Assembly (NCBI RefSeq): GCF_050948175.1
Contig: NC_135200.1
Coordinates: 8,423,001 to 8,487,000, forward strand
Length of the DNA: 64,000 bases
Source: Xylocopa sonorina
Lineage: Eukaryota > Arthropoda > Insecta > Hymenoptera > Apidae
Direction: 5' to 3'
Shown: piece by piece, positions 12,850-25,711 of the stretch
Position numbering within the stretch: position 1 is the first letter of the stretch
Layout of the letters: every line of letters starts with the position of its first letter
The notes under the pieces: generated by a model
What the model was told of the DNA's origin: nothing
Seen by the model: only the letters and a program-made list of their open reading frames with translations
The model's database searches: none
Program-made: the position numbers and the translations under genes

Positions 12850-13345
12850 CAAAGTTTCCATCGAATCTTGTTTCTAGAGTCCTGAGACCAAATCTGAACT
12901 CGTCTCAGTTCTGTGAGCTAAGAGAGTCAGCCAATTTTCTTGATCAATTTTGAGAGTTCCAAGTGGCGTAATGAAATTTTCTTGATTAATATCTCATACA
13001 GAGTGATCTAGTAGGCATCTAATCTCGTTTTTAAGGTCGCTAGATCCAAATTTGGAATCTTTTGAGTTCTGTGAGCTAAGAGAGTCATCAACTCTGATAC
13101 TTTTGGACTTAATTTAGCGATGTAAAATTTTCTTAACTAATCTTGAGGCTTCCAAATGGCGCAAAGAAATTTTCTTAACTAATATCTCATGCACAGTGAT
13201 CTAGTAGACATCTAACTTTGTTTTTAGAGTAATCATCTGCGTTCTATGAACTAAAAGAGTCACCAGCTCTGATATTTTTGCAGTTAATCTACATAAAATT
13301 TTCTTGACCAATCTTGAGGGTTCCAAGTGATGCAAAAAAATTTTC
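12850..13345. repeat. Tandem array, about 158-175 bp, three copies
   Basis: The marker CTAAGAGAGTCA or CTAAAAGAGTCA lies at about 12918, 13076 and 13251, with shared AAATTTTCTTGA and GTGATCTAGTAG segments. Divergence between copies is moderate. Confidence 0.8.
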
Positions 13346-13704
13346 TAGTAAAACTGTGGCGCGTTCAGCAAAATCACGCAGCGTCGAGAAGCGTCTGTCT
13401 CCGTTCGAATTGTGGCGGGAAGCCACAGAGGAATGATCGTAATTTTGTAAATAAAGGGGATCCGCTGCGAAGATAAAATGGATCGAGCCGATGGAAAGGC
13501 AGCCGGATCACAGATGTGCAAATACCACGTCGACGCTGGGGGATCCTCGGAGGATCCAGCGGTTTTGTACGCCTCGATTCAAGGTGAAGTTCGTAGCCGG
13601 TTCGAACTTGCGTGAACGCGTTCGATTAAGCTCTGTTGCAGGTTTTTAAGGCGTATCTACTCGCGAATCTGTTGATCAGCAAAATTTCAGAAATTCTTTG
13701 CTCG

Positions 13705-14028
13705 CGTAATGCTTTTCGATCTCAATTTTTGTCTATGAAAATCGCACGCTGACGCTGATATGAATAAATCTTTAATATATAATTAGAAGTTGAGTCGTGG
13801 TGGAAAACGATTTATAAATTTTCCTTCCACTTCGACTAATAAAAGAAAAAAAATGGAACCCTCAACTTATTGCGGATCTCGATTTTTGTTCATGAAAATC
13901 ACGCGCGCTGATGCAAAAATCCATCTTTAGTGTGTAATTAATAATTGAGTCGTGGTGAGAAATGATTTAAAAATTTTCCTTTCACTTGTGCGAATAAAAA
14001 AAAAAAAAAAATGGGACCATCAACTGTT
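13705..14028. repeat. Tandem duplication, about 160 bp, two copies
   Basis: Both copies run from a CGATCTC start through TTTTTGT, ATGAAAATC, TTGAGTCGTGGTG and TTTTCCTT to an A-run followed by ATGG. An uninterrupted A-tract follows the second copy's AATAAAA. Confidence 0.75.
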
Positions 14029-14419
14029 GCCTATTTCTGAGTCACTGGCGGTTATCGATAATCGACGGTTGAAGACGACGCCTCCAAGGTTCCCTCCGAG
14101 GAAGGCTCGTTCGCGGAGTCGAGGATTCAGCCGGATCGCGCACGCAAGCGACACTCGCCGCTTATTATCGCGGCGCTATCGAAACGCGACGCCTTCGATA
14201 ACGTCGGTTCTGAGCTGTTGAGCCTGTCACGCGCGGTTTATCACCCGCCCCGCGAATCATCTTCCGGGAGCCTGGTTACATCGGCTCCCCCTCGCCCTGG
14301 ATCGATTGATAAAACCGCGTTTACATCGCGCCCGTGCGATACTCGGATCGATCGAGCGCTGTGGGCCCATGTTATTCATTTCGAGAGTGGCCTAACTCCA
14401 TTCATACTTAAAACTGAGA

Positions 14420-14790
14420 TATTTAACATCTGTTGAACTGTAGAGATGCAAATGACGTCTATAGCCGTCCGATCTTTGGCGATCCGTAGACGAATGACGT
14501 CTATAGCCGTCCAATTTCTTGGCGTTCCGTGGACAAATGACGTCTATAGCCGTCTGATCCTTGGCAAAACGTAGACAAATGACGGCTATAGACGTCGCGC
14601 GTATTTTAATTAATAAAAAAAGAACTGCGTTAGTACGAAGTGTAATTGATTGTATTATATTAACGTACGCTTGTTAATTATTGAGTAACGCATCTGGAAA
14701 AAAGTGATAGCATACCAGATAGCGTACTGGTGGTTTTTTTTTTTTTTGAGCAAATGACGATTATAGCCGTCGAAAGCTTTTCAAAAGTGT
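14420..14790 (+). repeat. Dispersed palindrome element, copy 2 (five palindromes)
   Basis: Palindromes of the form GACGKCTATAGMCGTC start at 14454, 14496, 14539 and 14581 (steps 42, 43, 42), each preceded by AAATGAC or GAATGAC. A spacer homologous to copy 1 follows, then a fifth palindrome at 14756-14771. A poly-T run interrupts the spacer near 14733-14747. It differs from copy 1 mainly by two extra 42-bp units. Confidence 0.88.
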
Positions 14791-15854
14791 GTACACTCGG
14801 GTGAAACAAATTTTTTTAATCAGAATTAGACGAATTACGATACTTGCAGTGTCTCTCGTACGTCTCTTAATAATCCTCTTACTCTATCTCCTATTAAAAT
14901 AGTTGAATAGGACTTTCGAACATGAACGAATGAACCAAAACTGCGTACATAAATACAGATGCGATGTACGTTCGTCCAACGACAATTTTCTATAGAAAAA
15001 AATTCCTCGATTCCGATCGAACGTTCGCCATTGACGAGAGGATCGAGACTGGCAAAGTGGAGGAGGATCTCGCGCGCTTTTATTGTTATTAGCCAGTTAA
15101 CGAGAGATCGATGAGGATTTTTAGCAATACCCGTACGAGAGAACAATAACAAAGGTCGAACCTCATCGATCGTTAATTATGCGAGATGTTGAGGAGATCT
15201 AATAAGCGGTTCGAACAATCAGAAGCCCCGCGCGTATCGGTCGAGGAGATCTTCCTCCTCGTGCCGCGGCTTCGAGAGGGCCATTATCGCGCCGCCTCTA
15301 ACAGGAAACGTTCTGAAAGACGTGGCGTCTATAGAAATAAACTTCCTCGCGTTTTACATACCCGCGTGGTCGAAAGAAAGGAGCGGAGAAAAGAAATAAT
15401 AATGGAAAGGGAGAGAGCCTCGCAGTCGGTTACGTAGCTGGTCGTCTCTGCATTCTTTCGTGGATATAACGAGGCATTACGAATTCCTCGTCTCTTCTTC
15501 GAGTTCGTTTCTTCTCGTAGTGGTCCATCTTGGCTGTTTCTATGCGAGGTGAAATCGCGTGGCTAAGTGTGCATGTGTGTACTGTTAGAGTTTTGAAAAG
15601 GTGAGAGGTGAGAGATTTATTTTGTGCGAAAGTCGACAGAGTTTGCAGAAAATTTCTTATATATATAAGACTGTCCATCGACTTCCACGTAAAATGGATA
15701 TTTCACTTCTTAACTTTGTATGTATATCGATTATTTTATTTGATCATTGAAACGATACAATTCTCTATGCAGACAAGTGTCGTTCAGTCAAGTGTCGTAC
15801 AAAAAGGCTTGTTCCTCGTAATTCTAAAGAGCTTCAAAAGTCACAGGAAATGAT

Positions 15855-16425
15855 TACATAGAGTATTACAAATGGACCACACGTCACATTAAAAGGAAAA
15901 CGTAACAAAACTTTGCTGTACAGAAATAATTGCGAAATACTATAAAACAAATCTGAATTCTGCGATGAATAAATCTAAAGAAGCTCGTTGGCACTTAATC
16001 GATTGTACGCGTTACATAGTGTCATGAATGGACCACATGTTACATTCGAAAAAAACTGAATAAAAATTTGCTCTACAGAAATAATTTAAAAATATTGTAA
16101 GACCAAACTGAATTCTACTATCGATGAATCCAAAGAAGATCTATAAGAAGAGCAATGGTACACGTTGCATAATGTCACAAATGGACCACACATCATATTC
16201 GAAACAAACATAACAAAATTTTGCTGTAAAAAAATAATTTCAAAATACTATAAGACAAATCTGTATTCTACTGTCGATGAATCCAAAGAAGATCTATAAG
16301 AAGAGCAATGGCACTGCAAAATACTACAAAACAAATCTGAATTCTACGATCGACGAATCGAAAGAAGATCTATAAGAAGAGCAATGGTACACGTCGCATA
16401 GAGTCACGAATGGACCACACTGAGG
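15855..16425. repeat. Tandem array, about 153-156 bp, four copies (last partial)
   Basis: The marker AATGGACCACA or a variant lies at about 15871, 16027, 16180 and 16409, with AAAGAAGATCTATAAGAAGA repeated before it. The final interval is longer because a partial copy is inserted. Confidence 0.85.
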
Positions 16426-18029
16426 GAAATCCTGGGCACGTAGCGTCCCGTTCGCGTTCGCAACGACGCTTGAGTGCCTCGCACAATGGTCCCGCGGCGA
16501 CCGGAAGCGAGCTACCTGTCTCTCCCACGTGCGCGATGCAGCCTCCACGAGCTCTGATCACGGATTTTTCTTCTCCTTTCCTCCACTTTCCGCTGTGTTT
16601 TTTTATTTTCATTGTCTCTACGCGCGGATGACCGCGTTATTCCCTGGTGAGAAAACGCGGTGTCGAGTCGCAGTTAAATAGCTCCTTCGAACGAAAACCG
16701 TTTACGTTGCAATAATATAAAAAACGCGTGCTAATCGATCAGCGTTTTATAGTAACAATTTTTCTTCTTCAATGACGTTTAGATTGCTTTACATTTCCCT
16801 CGATTTCGCCACGACACAATTATTTCTCGTAGTCCATTTAAAACTTCTTGGAGAACAGTATTTAATCTTCCTTATTCGTGAATCTAATCATTAGTATTCC
16901 TCTGTGGACTCGTTTATCTGTTCTTTAACAATTTTTATCGACGTCTTGGTCAATGTGCTTCCTAATATTCTCTGGCTCGACCTAACTCAATGTCCTCGTT
17001 ATCTCTGAATTCCTCTCGCGGAGAAAAGGAACCCATCCAACCGCAAACCTCGATAAACTGTAGAACAACAAGATCCAACGCGATTCTCGAAGGATTCCGT
17101 GGAAACATCGCTGCTCTCGCGTTCCACGGTTATTCCAAACATCGCGTCGACCATTCCTCGGTTGACAGTTCGTCGCTGCACGGGTGTCTTGCATCGTGAA
17201 ACACGGAACGCGACGTAGAGCTGGCTTTATAAAGAGAGAGAGAGAGAGAGAGAGGAGATACGCGGTGGCTTTTGTCTGGTGCAGCTGTGTGCACGCACGA
17301 CGACCTCACCCCGTGTCGCGTTGCATCACGTTGGGAGGCTGGCTGCATCACACACGGTGGGAGAGACGGACAGGTAGCTCACTTCCGGCCACGGATCCAT
17401 TATATGGGATGCACGAAATGCGCAAACCTACCACATGATACCCTCGTGATGCTTCTTCGTTCCTCTTTACTCGCCTCCTTCGACGCCTGTTCTTTCGTCT
17501 TTGCTCGCCTCCTTCGACGCCTCTTCTTCTTCTTCCTCCTCTTGCGAGCGCGCACTAGCGTCGCAGGATCGAGTGATTCGCAGCTTCCTTCCGACGCAGC
17601 CGCGCGAGAAATTCTTTCGCGACGATCCAAGTGCTTCATCTTGGATCAGAGAGCGGACATTCGAGTGGAAAATGAGGTGAGAGAGTGATTTTTGTCGAGA
17701 CCAGGCGATCTGTGGCGTTCTCTTCTTTTCCTTCTGGTTAGATCGAAGTTAATTAGGGGGATTGTGTTTGAGGATGGTTGATGATGAGTAATTTGTAATG
17801 TGATACGAATTTTGGTCGTCTTTTTAACGTTAATTATGCACGTGATATAATTATTTCCTCTATTTTTAGTTAATAGTTGAACAGCCGTCAAAATTAAAGG
17901 TACCCAAGATTACAATGTAAAAGCAACAGAAATATATTTCTCAAAGCGATTTAAAGATCGCGGAAGATTTTTAAATCGATTGGCTGAGCGTGTGCAGTCG
18001 CAGAGGGATGTTTTTCCCTCTCGAACAGT

Positions 18030-18326
18030 CCATCGATGGTGGCGCGTAATAGAATTGAGGAAATTCGCCGGGACGAAGGATCCGAAGGAAACCTTCGCGC
18101 GGAGGGAGCAGCCATTCATGCGAGTGGACGCATGAGAAACCATACTGGAGAAAGCAGTGCATACCATCTGTCCGAAATGCTTCCGTCGCGAGCCTATCCG
18201 AGCCTCCTTGCGATGCATCTCAATTTAAATCGAAATGTGGAACACTTTCGATGCAGACCGTGCGACAAAGCCGTTTACCTCGTTTCGAAACCCATCCTTC
18301 AACGTGGAACCAATATGTTCCCGTAG
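18030..18326 (+). pseudogene. Degenerate C2H2 zinc-finger relic
   Basis: Short stretches typical of linked C2H2 fingers occur in the correct order but in alternating frames. KETFARREQPFMR is in one frame (about 18085-18123), MRNHTGE in a second (18132-18152), CPKCFRREPIRASL back in the first (18169-18210), then MHLN and FRCRPCDKAVYLVSKPILQ in the second (from about 18216). The sequence ends at TAG 18324-18326. At least three frameshifts are needed and the last finger lacks its histidines, so this is a dead fragment. It is not an obvious copy of an RREB1 finger. Confidence 0.45.
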
Positions 18327-19159
18327 AAACGTGCCAATCTCCTTGCGATTTTATTCCAAATGTGTTATTGTGAATTGAGACTTGAAGACTCGTGTCTATC
18401 ATAGAAAAGATTTATTAACTTAAACAATAACGTCCTTCGATGTTGTATCGCAAATTGGGAGATGGTCATTTTCAGATAAATTTGGCAGTAAAATTGAAAA
18501 AGAGAAGAGCAATATTTTGCAATTTTCAGACGAACTTCGCAGTAAAATTGAAAAAAGGAGCGATATTTTGTCTCACAACATATATAATTTCTATCGAATA
18601 AAATACCAAAGGAAGAAAATATTATCAAAGCAATTGACGAACATTATTCGAAAGGCTTGAAAAAATGGCAAGATGGATCACTGAACTTGTATCAAAGCCC
18701 AACCCAACGCTAAGACCATCTTCGAGAGGAAGAGAAGACGATCATTTTCGAGGGACAAGAAGAAACTTTCAGCCACGAGAGAAAACTTTCTTCTCTGGCT
18801 TCTCTGGCTGTGGTTAAATAAAAATGCTCGAGGAAGAGACGAGATAGAGAGAGAGAGAAGAGGAGAGAAACGAAGCAGACCAATGGCCGTTCCTCATTCG
18901 TAATTCAAAGAGCGTCCCGTTCACAGATGAATGAGACTTCGGAAACACGGGAAGCATAAAAAGCTCGCGAGACGATCTGTAATCTGCTCCTCATCTACCG
19001 TGTGGGGACGCGTGTTGCGATGCCCGTTCGATCCCTCTTCTTCGTGTCATTCGAGTCCCTTTCGACGGGCAATCATCGAATCTGTCCAAAGTGTCGATCG
19101 TTCGAACAGTTTACGAACATTCCACCAGTCGAAACGTGATCGTGACTTCTTCGCCACTC

Positions 19160-19770
19160 GAAGTGTCTCAACTTCGTTTCTCTTCGCATCGATGGCGAGG
19201 CAGCTTAGCAAGACATAAGTGCTGCTAATTTTTTAGCATTTCATTTCTATGCCTGCGTTACTAATATTATACTCAACTCTAAGATAATATTACAACTCGT
19301 ACTATCTTTTTTATCGAACGAAGAAAATTAATAGCCAAATAGATAAAATGGTAGACGTACAAATCAAAGTGTTTCAATCTCGTTTCTCCTCGTTTCAATG
19401 GCGAGGCAGCTTAGTAATATATAATTGCTGCTAATTTTTGTAGCATTTCATTTGATGTTAGTCGATTATTCTAAGTGCACATTATCGCATCTATAGTCAG
19501 CTCTAAAGTAATATTACAAATCGTATTAGTTTTCTATTGAACGAAGAAAATAATGTCTCAACCTCGTTTCTCTTCATTTCAATGGCAAGGTTTACCAAGA
19601 CTAATTTTTGTAGTATTGCTAATTTTTGTAGTATTTAATTTCTATGCCTACGTTGCTACTATACTCAACTCTAAAATAATACTACAACTCGTACTATTTT
19701 TTTTTTTTTTTTATTGAACGAAGAAAATTAATATCCCAAGAGACACAGTGGTAGACGTAGAAATATCCTT
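19160..19770. repeat. Tandem array, about 184-207 bp, three copies
   Basis: The marker GGCGAGGCAGCTTAG or a degraded form lies at about 19193, 19400 and 19584. Copies share GCTAATTTTTGTAGCATT-like and AACGAAGAAAAT segments, and a poly-T run expanded in the third copy. Confidence 0.83.
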
Positions 19771-21984
19771 TGGCAAAATCCTCCACTGTGAATCTGAACG
19801 TGAAAACTTATGCGACAAGAGCCTCGACCCTCGAACGAAGCAGAACACCTGAAGCGTTTCACGTGGCGAAGGTGTGAAAAGTTAAGAAATGAAAAGATCC
19901 ATTTTCAGTGGAAGTCGACAGAGTTTCCAGAAGATTTCTCGCGATTATTTTATTTAATCACTGAAACGATACGAGTATGTCTGCGTTCAGTCAAACTCTG
20001 TGTGTCGTAATAAAAAAGCGTGTCGAAGGTGTGTTCAACGCGAATCGCTCAAAAATGTGCTTCGAATTCTTGCTCTTTCTGGAGAGAATAAAAATTTAGT
20101 TGTTTCGATGGTCGATAACGCTCGCGAATCGTTGCGATATCTCTCGAGGAACGCTTCGACGGTTCACTGCCCTCGCAAGCGACCGCCTCGCGTTAGTCAT
20201 TTCGAGGATCATCCGATTTCGCCAACACCGCCATCGAGCAACTCCTAAATCCGAGCTTCCATCGTTTGCGACGATCTCGCATAGAAAAATCGCGTCGATC
20301 GACGAGTAGAAAAAAAGAAACAAATTTCTACGAACGATTTTTCCACTTCAGTTCTTATTCCTCCACGATGACGTACGACTGAGGTCGTTATACCTCAGAT
20401 CGCAGACGTTCACGCGGTTAATATTCATTTCAGCGCGTAATGCGTTGATAATATGCTAAAGTTATGCGAGATGTAGCTATTTTTACGAAATATCGTAATA
20501 TACATTGCAATCGACAAGATTTCTCTTGCAGTAACTGCGGTCAGTTCGTCCATCTTGTTCGTGGAATTAAAAAAATAATTGCACGCGTAACGCGTTCATC
20601 GAGACGATACTATAAAGATCGAGAGACCGCGTGGCGAACGTTTCGTGCCAGTATTCGACGATAACCTCGACGAAGGTGGGTAATGGCTGGCGATGATTGA
20701 AAGAAAGTAGGAAATTCGAGGCAAAGGGTGGCTCGCGTGCGCCGCGCGCATTAACGACACACATGTTGCAAAGTCGCAACCCCATGGAAGGTTGTTGATG
20801 AGCATATAATGGCGCGGACGGAGGGGTGCCAGCCAGGGTGAGGCTAGACAGGTACTTATATTTACACGACCGTCCAGACATCTGCTCGGCACAGGTAGCA
20901 ACCCTGTACACATGGAAATGCACGCTCGCGCGCGCAGTCGTTGCTATTTCTCTGTAAAATCGCTAGGGAAGTGGCGTCGTTCTGAGAAAATTCCGTTCTT
21001 GCAAGCCAAGCTTGTTGATGTCGCTGAACAACGTTTAAAGGGTTGACTCTTTGCACTCTTTCGTCGAGCGTGACTCGTCATCGGTAAATAACAAAAAAAG
21101 GAATGAAACCCCACAAATATAAATGGTAACAAAGTTTCAGAGTTACATTTAATGCGATTAGTAAACATAGTTGTTTGCAAGTAGCAGTTGAAAGACTGTT
21201 GCTTAAAGTCAATTTCGAATGAAATACTTAAAATAGTATGAAGTTGTTAAGGGCTAACGATAAATTGTTAAGAATTACCTAAATTCTAATAAGTACTTGT
21301 ACACTTCTTCCTCGCAACAGCAGGCCAAAGTTGTTCGCCATTTCCTTTCTATATCTCGTCAAATCTAAATTGAACTAATTAACAATGTCAGAGAGTCTAT
21401 CTTAACCCAAGATCTTCACGTGGAGCCGCTAATTAATTGGACCAACTCGTCCACAGTTTGGCCATCCACACCCTCAACCATCGTCATCGTAGAAACCCTT
21501 AATTGAATCTAAAAAAGTAGTGAAAAATGCTAAATCCAATTTATTTTGATTAAAACTACGACTATTTATTTCTTATCGTCCCCAGAAAACGTAGCATTCG
21601 TCGAATGGCATTAGGATCGCTAGAAGAGAGCATCGATCGTCCCATTGCAACGACTGGCTCCGATTGCCGGTCATATTCTAACGGGTAACCTAGATTCGCC
21701 TCGAACTGATACGCTGACGGCCGTCCACGTGGATTAGCCTGGTCCCTTTCGTATGCAACTTTCGTCGCTTCTTTTCCTCCGCGTACACCACCTTTTATTC
21801 ACGCGTGTCCACGCAGTAGCCGCGCGTGTACGTATGTACGCGACGGTCCCTAAGTGGGTCTCGTACCGTTGTCTCCATCGCGTTTAAAGCCAAAACGAGC
21901 GAACCAAAATGCCTCCTCGCTCGGTCGCACGACGGCGCGTTCGATTTTAACCGTTTCTCGAGTTTCTGAATTCTCTATTCACCA
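19771..21984. other. Unique non-coding upstream sequence
   Basis: No gene or array is seen. The 20600-20950 part has stop-poor frames on both strands caused by base composition. A CpG-rich portion at about 21600-21930 could be regulatory, but nothing specific supports it. Confidence 0.4.
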
Positions 21985-22800
21985 GGCTTCGAATGTTGGT
22001 ACACGTTGTTTTTAGAGCCCTGTAAAATTGTGGTCTCAGCTCTTTTTTTTTTCTTGTGGAAGTCTTTTTTTTTTATAGAGTCTCTGTTAATCTTTGAGAA
22101 TTTCAGAAACCCTGCATTCTTTATTAGAATAAATATAAATATATTTTAATACTCTCGAATAATATTGAGTAAGAGGACGCTCTTGAGCAGTAATTAAACT
22201 GAGAAATCCACGCAGAAAATCGGTTCTCCACAAGACTCGAAAGGGAACACCTTTTACCTCTTCTGCGTTCGTTTCGAATGTAGGTACACGTTGTTTTTAG
22301 AGCTCTGTGAAATTGTAATTTTAACTCTTTTTTTTTTTTGTGTTAATCACTGAAAACTTCAGAAACTCTGCATTCTTTATTGGAACAAATATAAATATAT
22401 TTTAATATTCTCGAACAATATTGAGTAAAGGGACCATTTCAAGCAGTTATTGAGAGCTGACAAACCGACGCAGAAAATCTTTTCTCCACAAGACTCGAAA
22501 GGGAACACCTTTTACCTCTTCTGCGTTCGTTTCGAATGTAGGTACACGTTGTTTTTAGAGCTCCTCTCGTCTGAAATTTTGCTTTCAACTCTTTTTTTTT
22601 TTTCTTACGGAAGTCTTCTTCATTTTTGTAGAGACTCTGTTAATCTCTGAAAATGTCAAACACTCTGCATTCTTTATTAAAATAGATATAAATATACGTT
22701 AATGCTCTCGAACAATACTTTCGACAATACTTTCAAAGAACGCTTTCGACCAGTTATTGAACTGAGAAAATCGGTTCTCCAGAAGACTCGAGAGGGAACA
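21985..22800. repeat. Tandem array, about 258-285 bp, three copies
   Basis: The marker GGTACACGTTGTTTTTAGAG lies at about 21998, 22283 and 22541. Copies share AAAATCGGTTCTCC, CAAGACTCGAAAGGGAACAC and poly-T tracts of varying length. A partial fourth copy ends near 22800. Confidence 0.87.
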
Positions 22801-24400
22801 CCTTCTATCTCTCCCGCGTTCGCCAAGTCTCTATCACCGATTGCGCAACCGCCTCGATTAAACACAGCCGCGCATACGCGGCTCTTATCACTCTCAATGT
22901 CACGATTCATCTTCGTTCGCAAAATCGCGAGCGAAGCGTAAAAAGCCGCGCGATTTTTCCGAGAAAGCCAGACGTTTCCGCAGAGCGTCGCGATTGATAA
23001 ATCGATCGCGCGAACCCGATATCGTCGATACCAACGCGCCATCGAGATAGAGCCTGGCATTATCTCGCGGTCGGACGAGAAAATCGCTCGGTCGAGGCCT
23101 CCACGAATCTGTTCTCGATCCGTTTCTACGATAATACGGTTTACTGGGAAATCACGAAATCGATATCGCTGAACGGCCAACGATTCTCGTTTCGACCAGC
23201 CAACTTTCACGCGTTCCTGGATAACCGCTCGCAAATATTGATCCACGCTTTTTTGTCTCCTTATTTTTGTCATTTCGTGGAAGTGATGCTGGATTTCGAG
23301 GATCGATGGCGAAATTTAAGTAATCGCGATCCTGCGAGGTGTTTTGGGTTCCAATTATTTCCTTGCGATTGAAAGTTGGACATTCTGAGATTCATTTTTC
23401 GATAATCGTTAGAATTTGGATGCACCAAGGTAATTGAACATTTCTGACTGTACCAATATTGATTATGAAGAAAAGCTTCTTCTCCAACATTGCGATGGAA
23501 TATTTCTCGCCCCAATTTAGCAATGATTCATTAATATTACAAGACAACGACACCTGGTGACACAGTACACCATAGCTACTCTTTCAAGATACGGAAGATT
23601 CCCTGCTCCACTTTGCGAGGCACTTTTGCAATCACTCGAAGCTTCAACAAAAATTCCAGAGAAAAGTGCTTACTAATAGAATAAAATGCATCCACTAACA
23701 AACTCAACGCAATCTCACTCCACAAACAAATCAATGAAAAACCTTGCTCATCTCCAAACTCCACGCTCCATTTCTACTTACTCCAAAATCACGATGCACG
23801 TCACTGCGCAACCATCAAATTCTGAACCACAGAAGAGCAAAAAAAAAAAAACAAGGAAAAGAAGAAAAAATTGGAAGCCTCGTTTCCCATCGATGGAGGT
23901 TCGTGTCGGATGAACGGTTCGATTTTTATCAGCCCAATGGAGACTTTGACCTAATCCGGGGCCGGATGGACCAACGGTGACATCACCGTTCAAACATGGG
24001 CGAGGTGAAGCAAACAAGAGCGATCTAATCGCTGTTACGGTTTATCAGCCGCGAACGACCGCGCGCACGACTTTTCACGAGGGACCAGGAGAGAGAGAGA
24101 GAGAGAAAAAATGGTTATTCTTTCGGATCGCAGCATCACACGGGTGACAGTCTCGACAGACTGGGTCGATGGTGTTATCAGAACCGCGCGAGGGGACGTT
24201 GTTGAGCGCACACGTACGCGTCGCCGTGGTGCGCGGTCGCGTTCACAGGTTTCCGTCCCGGAAACCGTGGTCGATGCCGACCTTACTCACGATGCCAGCC
24301 GCTCCTCGATCCGGCCACGATACACGCGATACCGCTCTGAAAATGGAATTTCTCGTGGAAACGTTGCGTTTCGTGGGCAGAACTTTGAAGGGGATTTCTT
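22801..24400. other. Unique non-coding block with a long but unrecognised minus-strand frame
   Basis: A 198-residue minus-strand frame covers 22677-23273. Its product is Arg-rich without a domain, its 3' part lies inside the neighbouring tandem array, and the region is CpG-rich and stop-poor. I treat it as non-coding. An A-run at about 23839-23850 and a (GA)n run at about 24090-24106 are also present. Confidence 0.4.
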
Positions 24401-24404
24401 GGAT

Positions 24405-24810
24405 CGATGCTGATCCCCAGTGGATCGATATTTTAATTTTTTTTTCATGATTTCGAGGGTGATTTTTAGCATATACAGTGGGTTTTTAGTGGTTTTAATC
24501 AAAGTGATGCCAGGTTGCAAGGTATTTCGTATATGGGAACTCTTTGGACCGATGGAGATCCCCAGAGGATCGATAGAATTTTTTTTAATAATTTCGAGGG
24601 TAATTTTTAGCATACTTAGTGGGTTTTTAGTAGTTTTAATCAAAGTTGCAAGGTATTTGATATATAGAAACTCCTTGGGCCGATGGAGATCCTCAGTGGA
24701 TCGATAGAATTTTTTTTAATAATTTCGAGGACAATTTGCAGCATACGTAGTAGACTTTTAGTAATTTTAATCAAAGTATTGCCAAGTTGTAAAGTATTTG
24801 ATATATTTCT
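24405..24810. repeat. Tandem array, about 131-141 bp, three copies
   Basis: The marker TTTCGAGG lies at about 24451, 24592 and 24723, followed by a GCATA segment, a TTTTAATCAAAG segment and GATGGAGATCC. The array keeps frames open on both strands, which explains the false ORFs here. Confidence 0.85.
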
Positions 24811-25711
24811 GGGACAGTTTGTCGAAGAGAAACTCATTGGCAGCCATTTTGGTATCCTGTACTTTCTATATTTTACGCGTCTTCCCATCATTTTCTGAGA
24901 AAAATTTTACCTTCTCCTTTAGAACGCTGAAAGGATACATTTTCTTGAGAAATTTTAATTTTTCCTACACATTATGTAATATCACCGCACTCTTCAATCG
25001 CAATTGATCAAAGACAATTAGATAGTCGAAATTCCATAGTATATTCTCAGAGAAAAGACTGTAGAAATTACTGGGAATGTTCAACTGGATGAACGTGAGT
25101 CATGGAATCGATATGGTCTCGTGATGACCAAAAAGATAATGAGTTGGAAAGGGGGATGTACAGTGGTAGACCGCCACGCGAAATGTGCTTCTTCTAAGAG
25201 GGTCATGGTCGAGGGATTTCTTAGACTCAGCTCGAAACTATCGGCGAAAGGCAATGTTGCACGTTCGATATGGTAATTGTTCGCCAAGAATAACGAGTAA
25301 CGTTCGCCAGGCAAAACAGAAGGGGACCACCGACTAATCGTACCCCGGCTGATCGCAATAGCGCAACGATTTCTTTGGAGAACAACCGCCCAGATGTTCG
25401 CGCTTAGACCATTAAGCGTATCTCTGGCCTGATCGCGGCCCCTTTAAGCAGTAAACGGTGACTTTCGTCCGCTAATCTCGAAGATTTCCCAAACGTCGCC
25501 GGTAATTAGTCTGAATACGTTCCTCACGAAGTCCGCCACGGTCGCAGGGCCAACAAAAGCGAGTGAATACGTAACGGCACTGGGATTAGAGCTGGCAAAT
25601 GCCACGGGCCGACGGAGTCCATTGTCAACCGAGCTCTCTCGTCAAGGGGATAGAAAAAGGTGACGAGCGCCTTTATATACAAATGTTTCCAATCTGGTGG
25701 CACAACCACCG
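24811..25711. other. Unique non-coding block
   Basis: The first part is A/T-rich; 25320-25640 is CpG-rich with complex sequence and no repeats. No credible gene is seen. It resembles the other unique blocks between arrays. Confidence 0.4.

Larger units (their letters stand above)
9923..14419. other. Non-coding upstream sequence between arrays
   Basis: Unique CpG-rich blocks (9923-11170, 11870-12850, 14030-14420) alternate with the arrays listed separately. Short plus- and minus-strand frames exist, but none has a recognisable domain, a consistent start or splice context. I see no gene here. Confidence 0.5.
14791..19160. other. Non-coding upstream sequence with the zinc-finger relic
   Basis: Apart from one array and the relic at 18030-18326, it is unique. 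A 19-nt CTCGCCTCCTTCGACGCCT motif occurs twice about 35 bp apart near 17469-17525, and an (AG)n run lies at about 17230-17255. Nothing else gene-like is visible. Confidence 0.5.

Noticed and set aside
22677..23273. 198-residue minus-strand open frame, the longest outside RREB1
   Set aside because: Its end lies in a tandem array, the product is Arg-rich without domains, and the DNA is CpG-rich and stop-poor; no splice or start context supports a gene.
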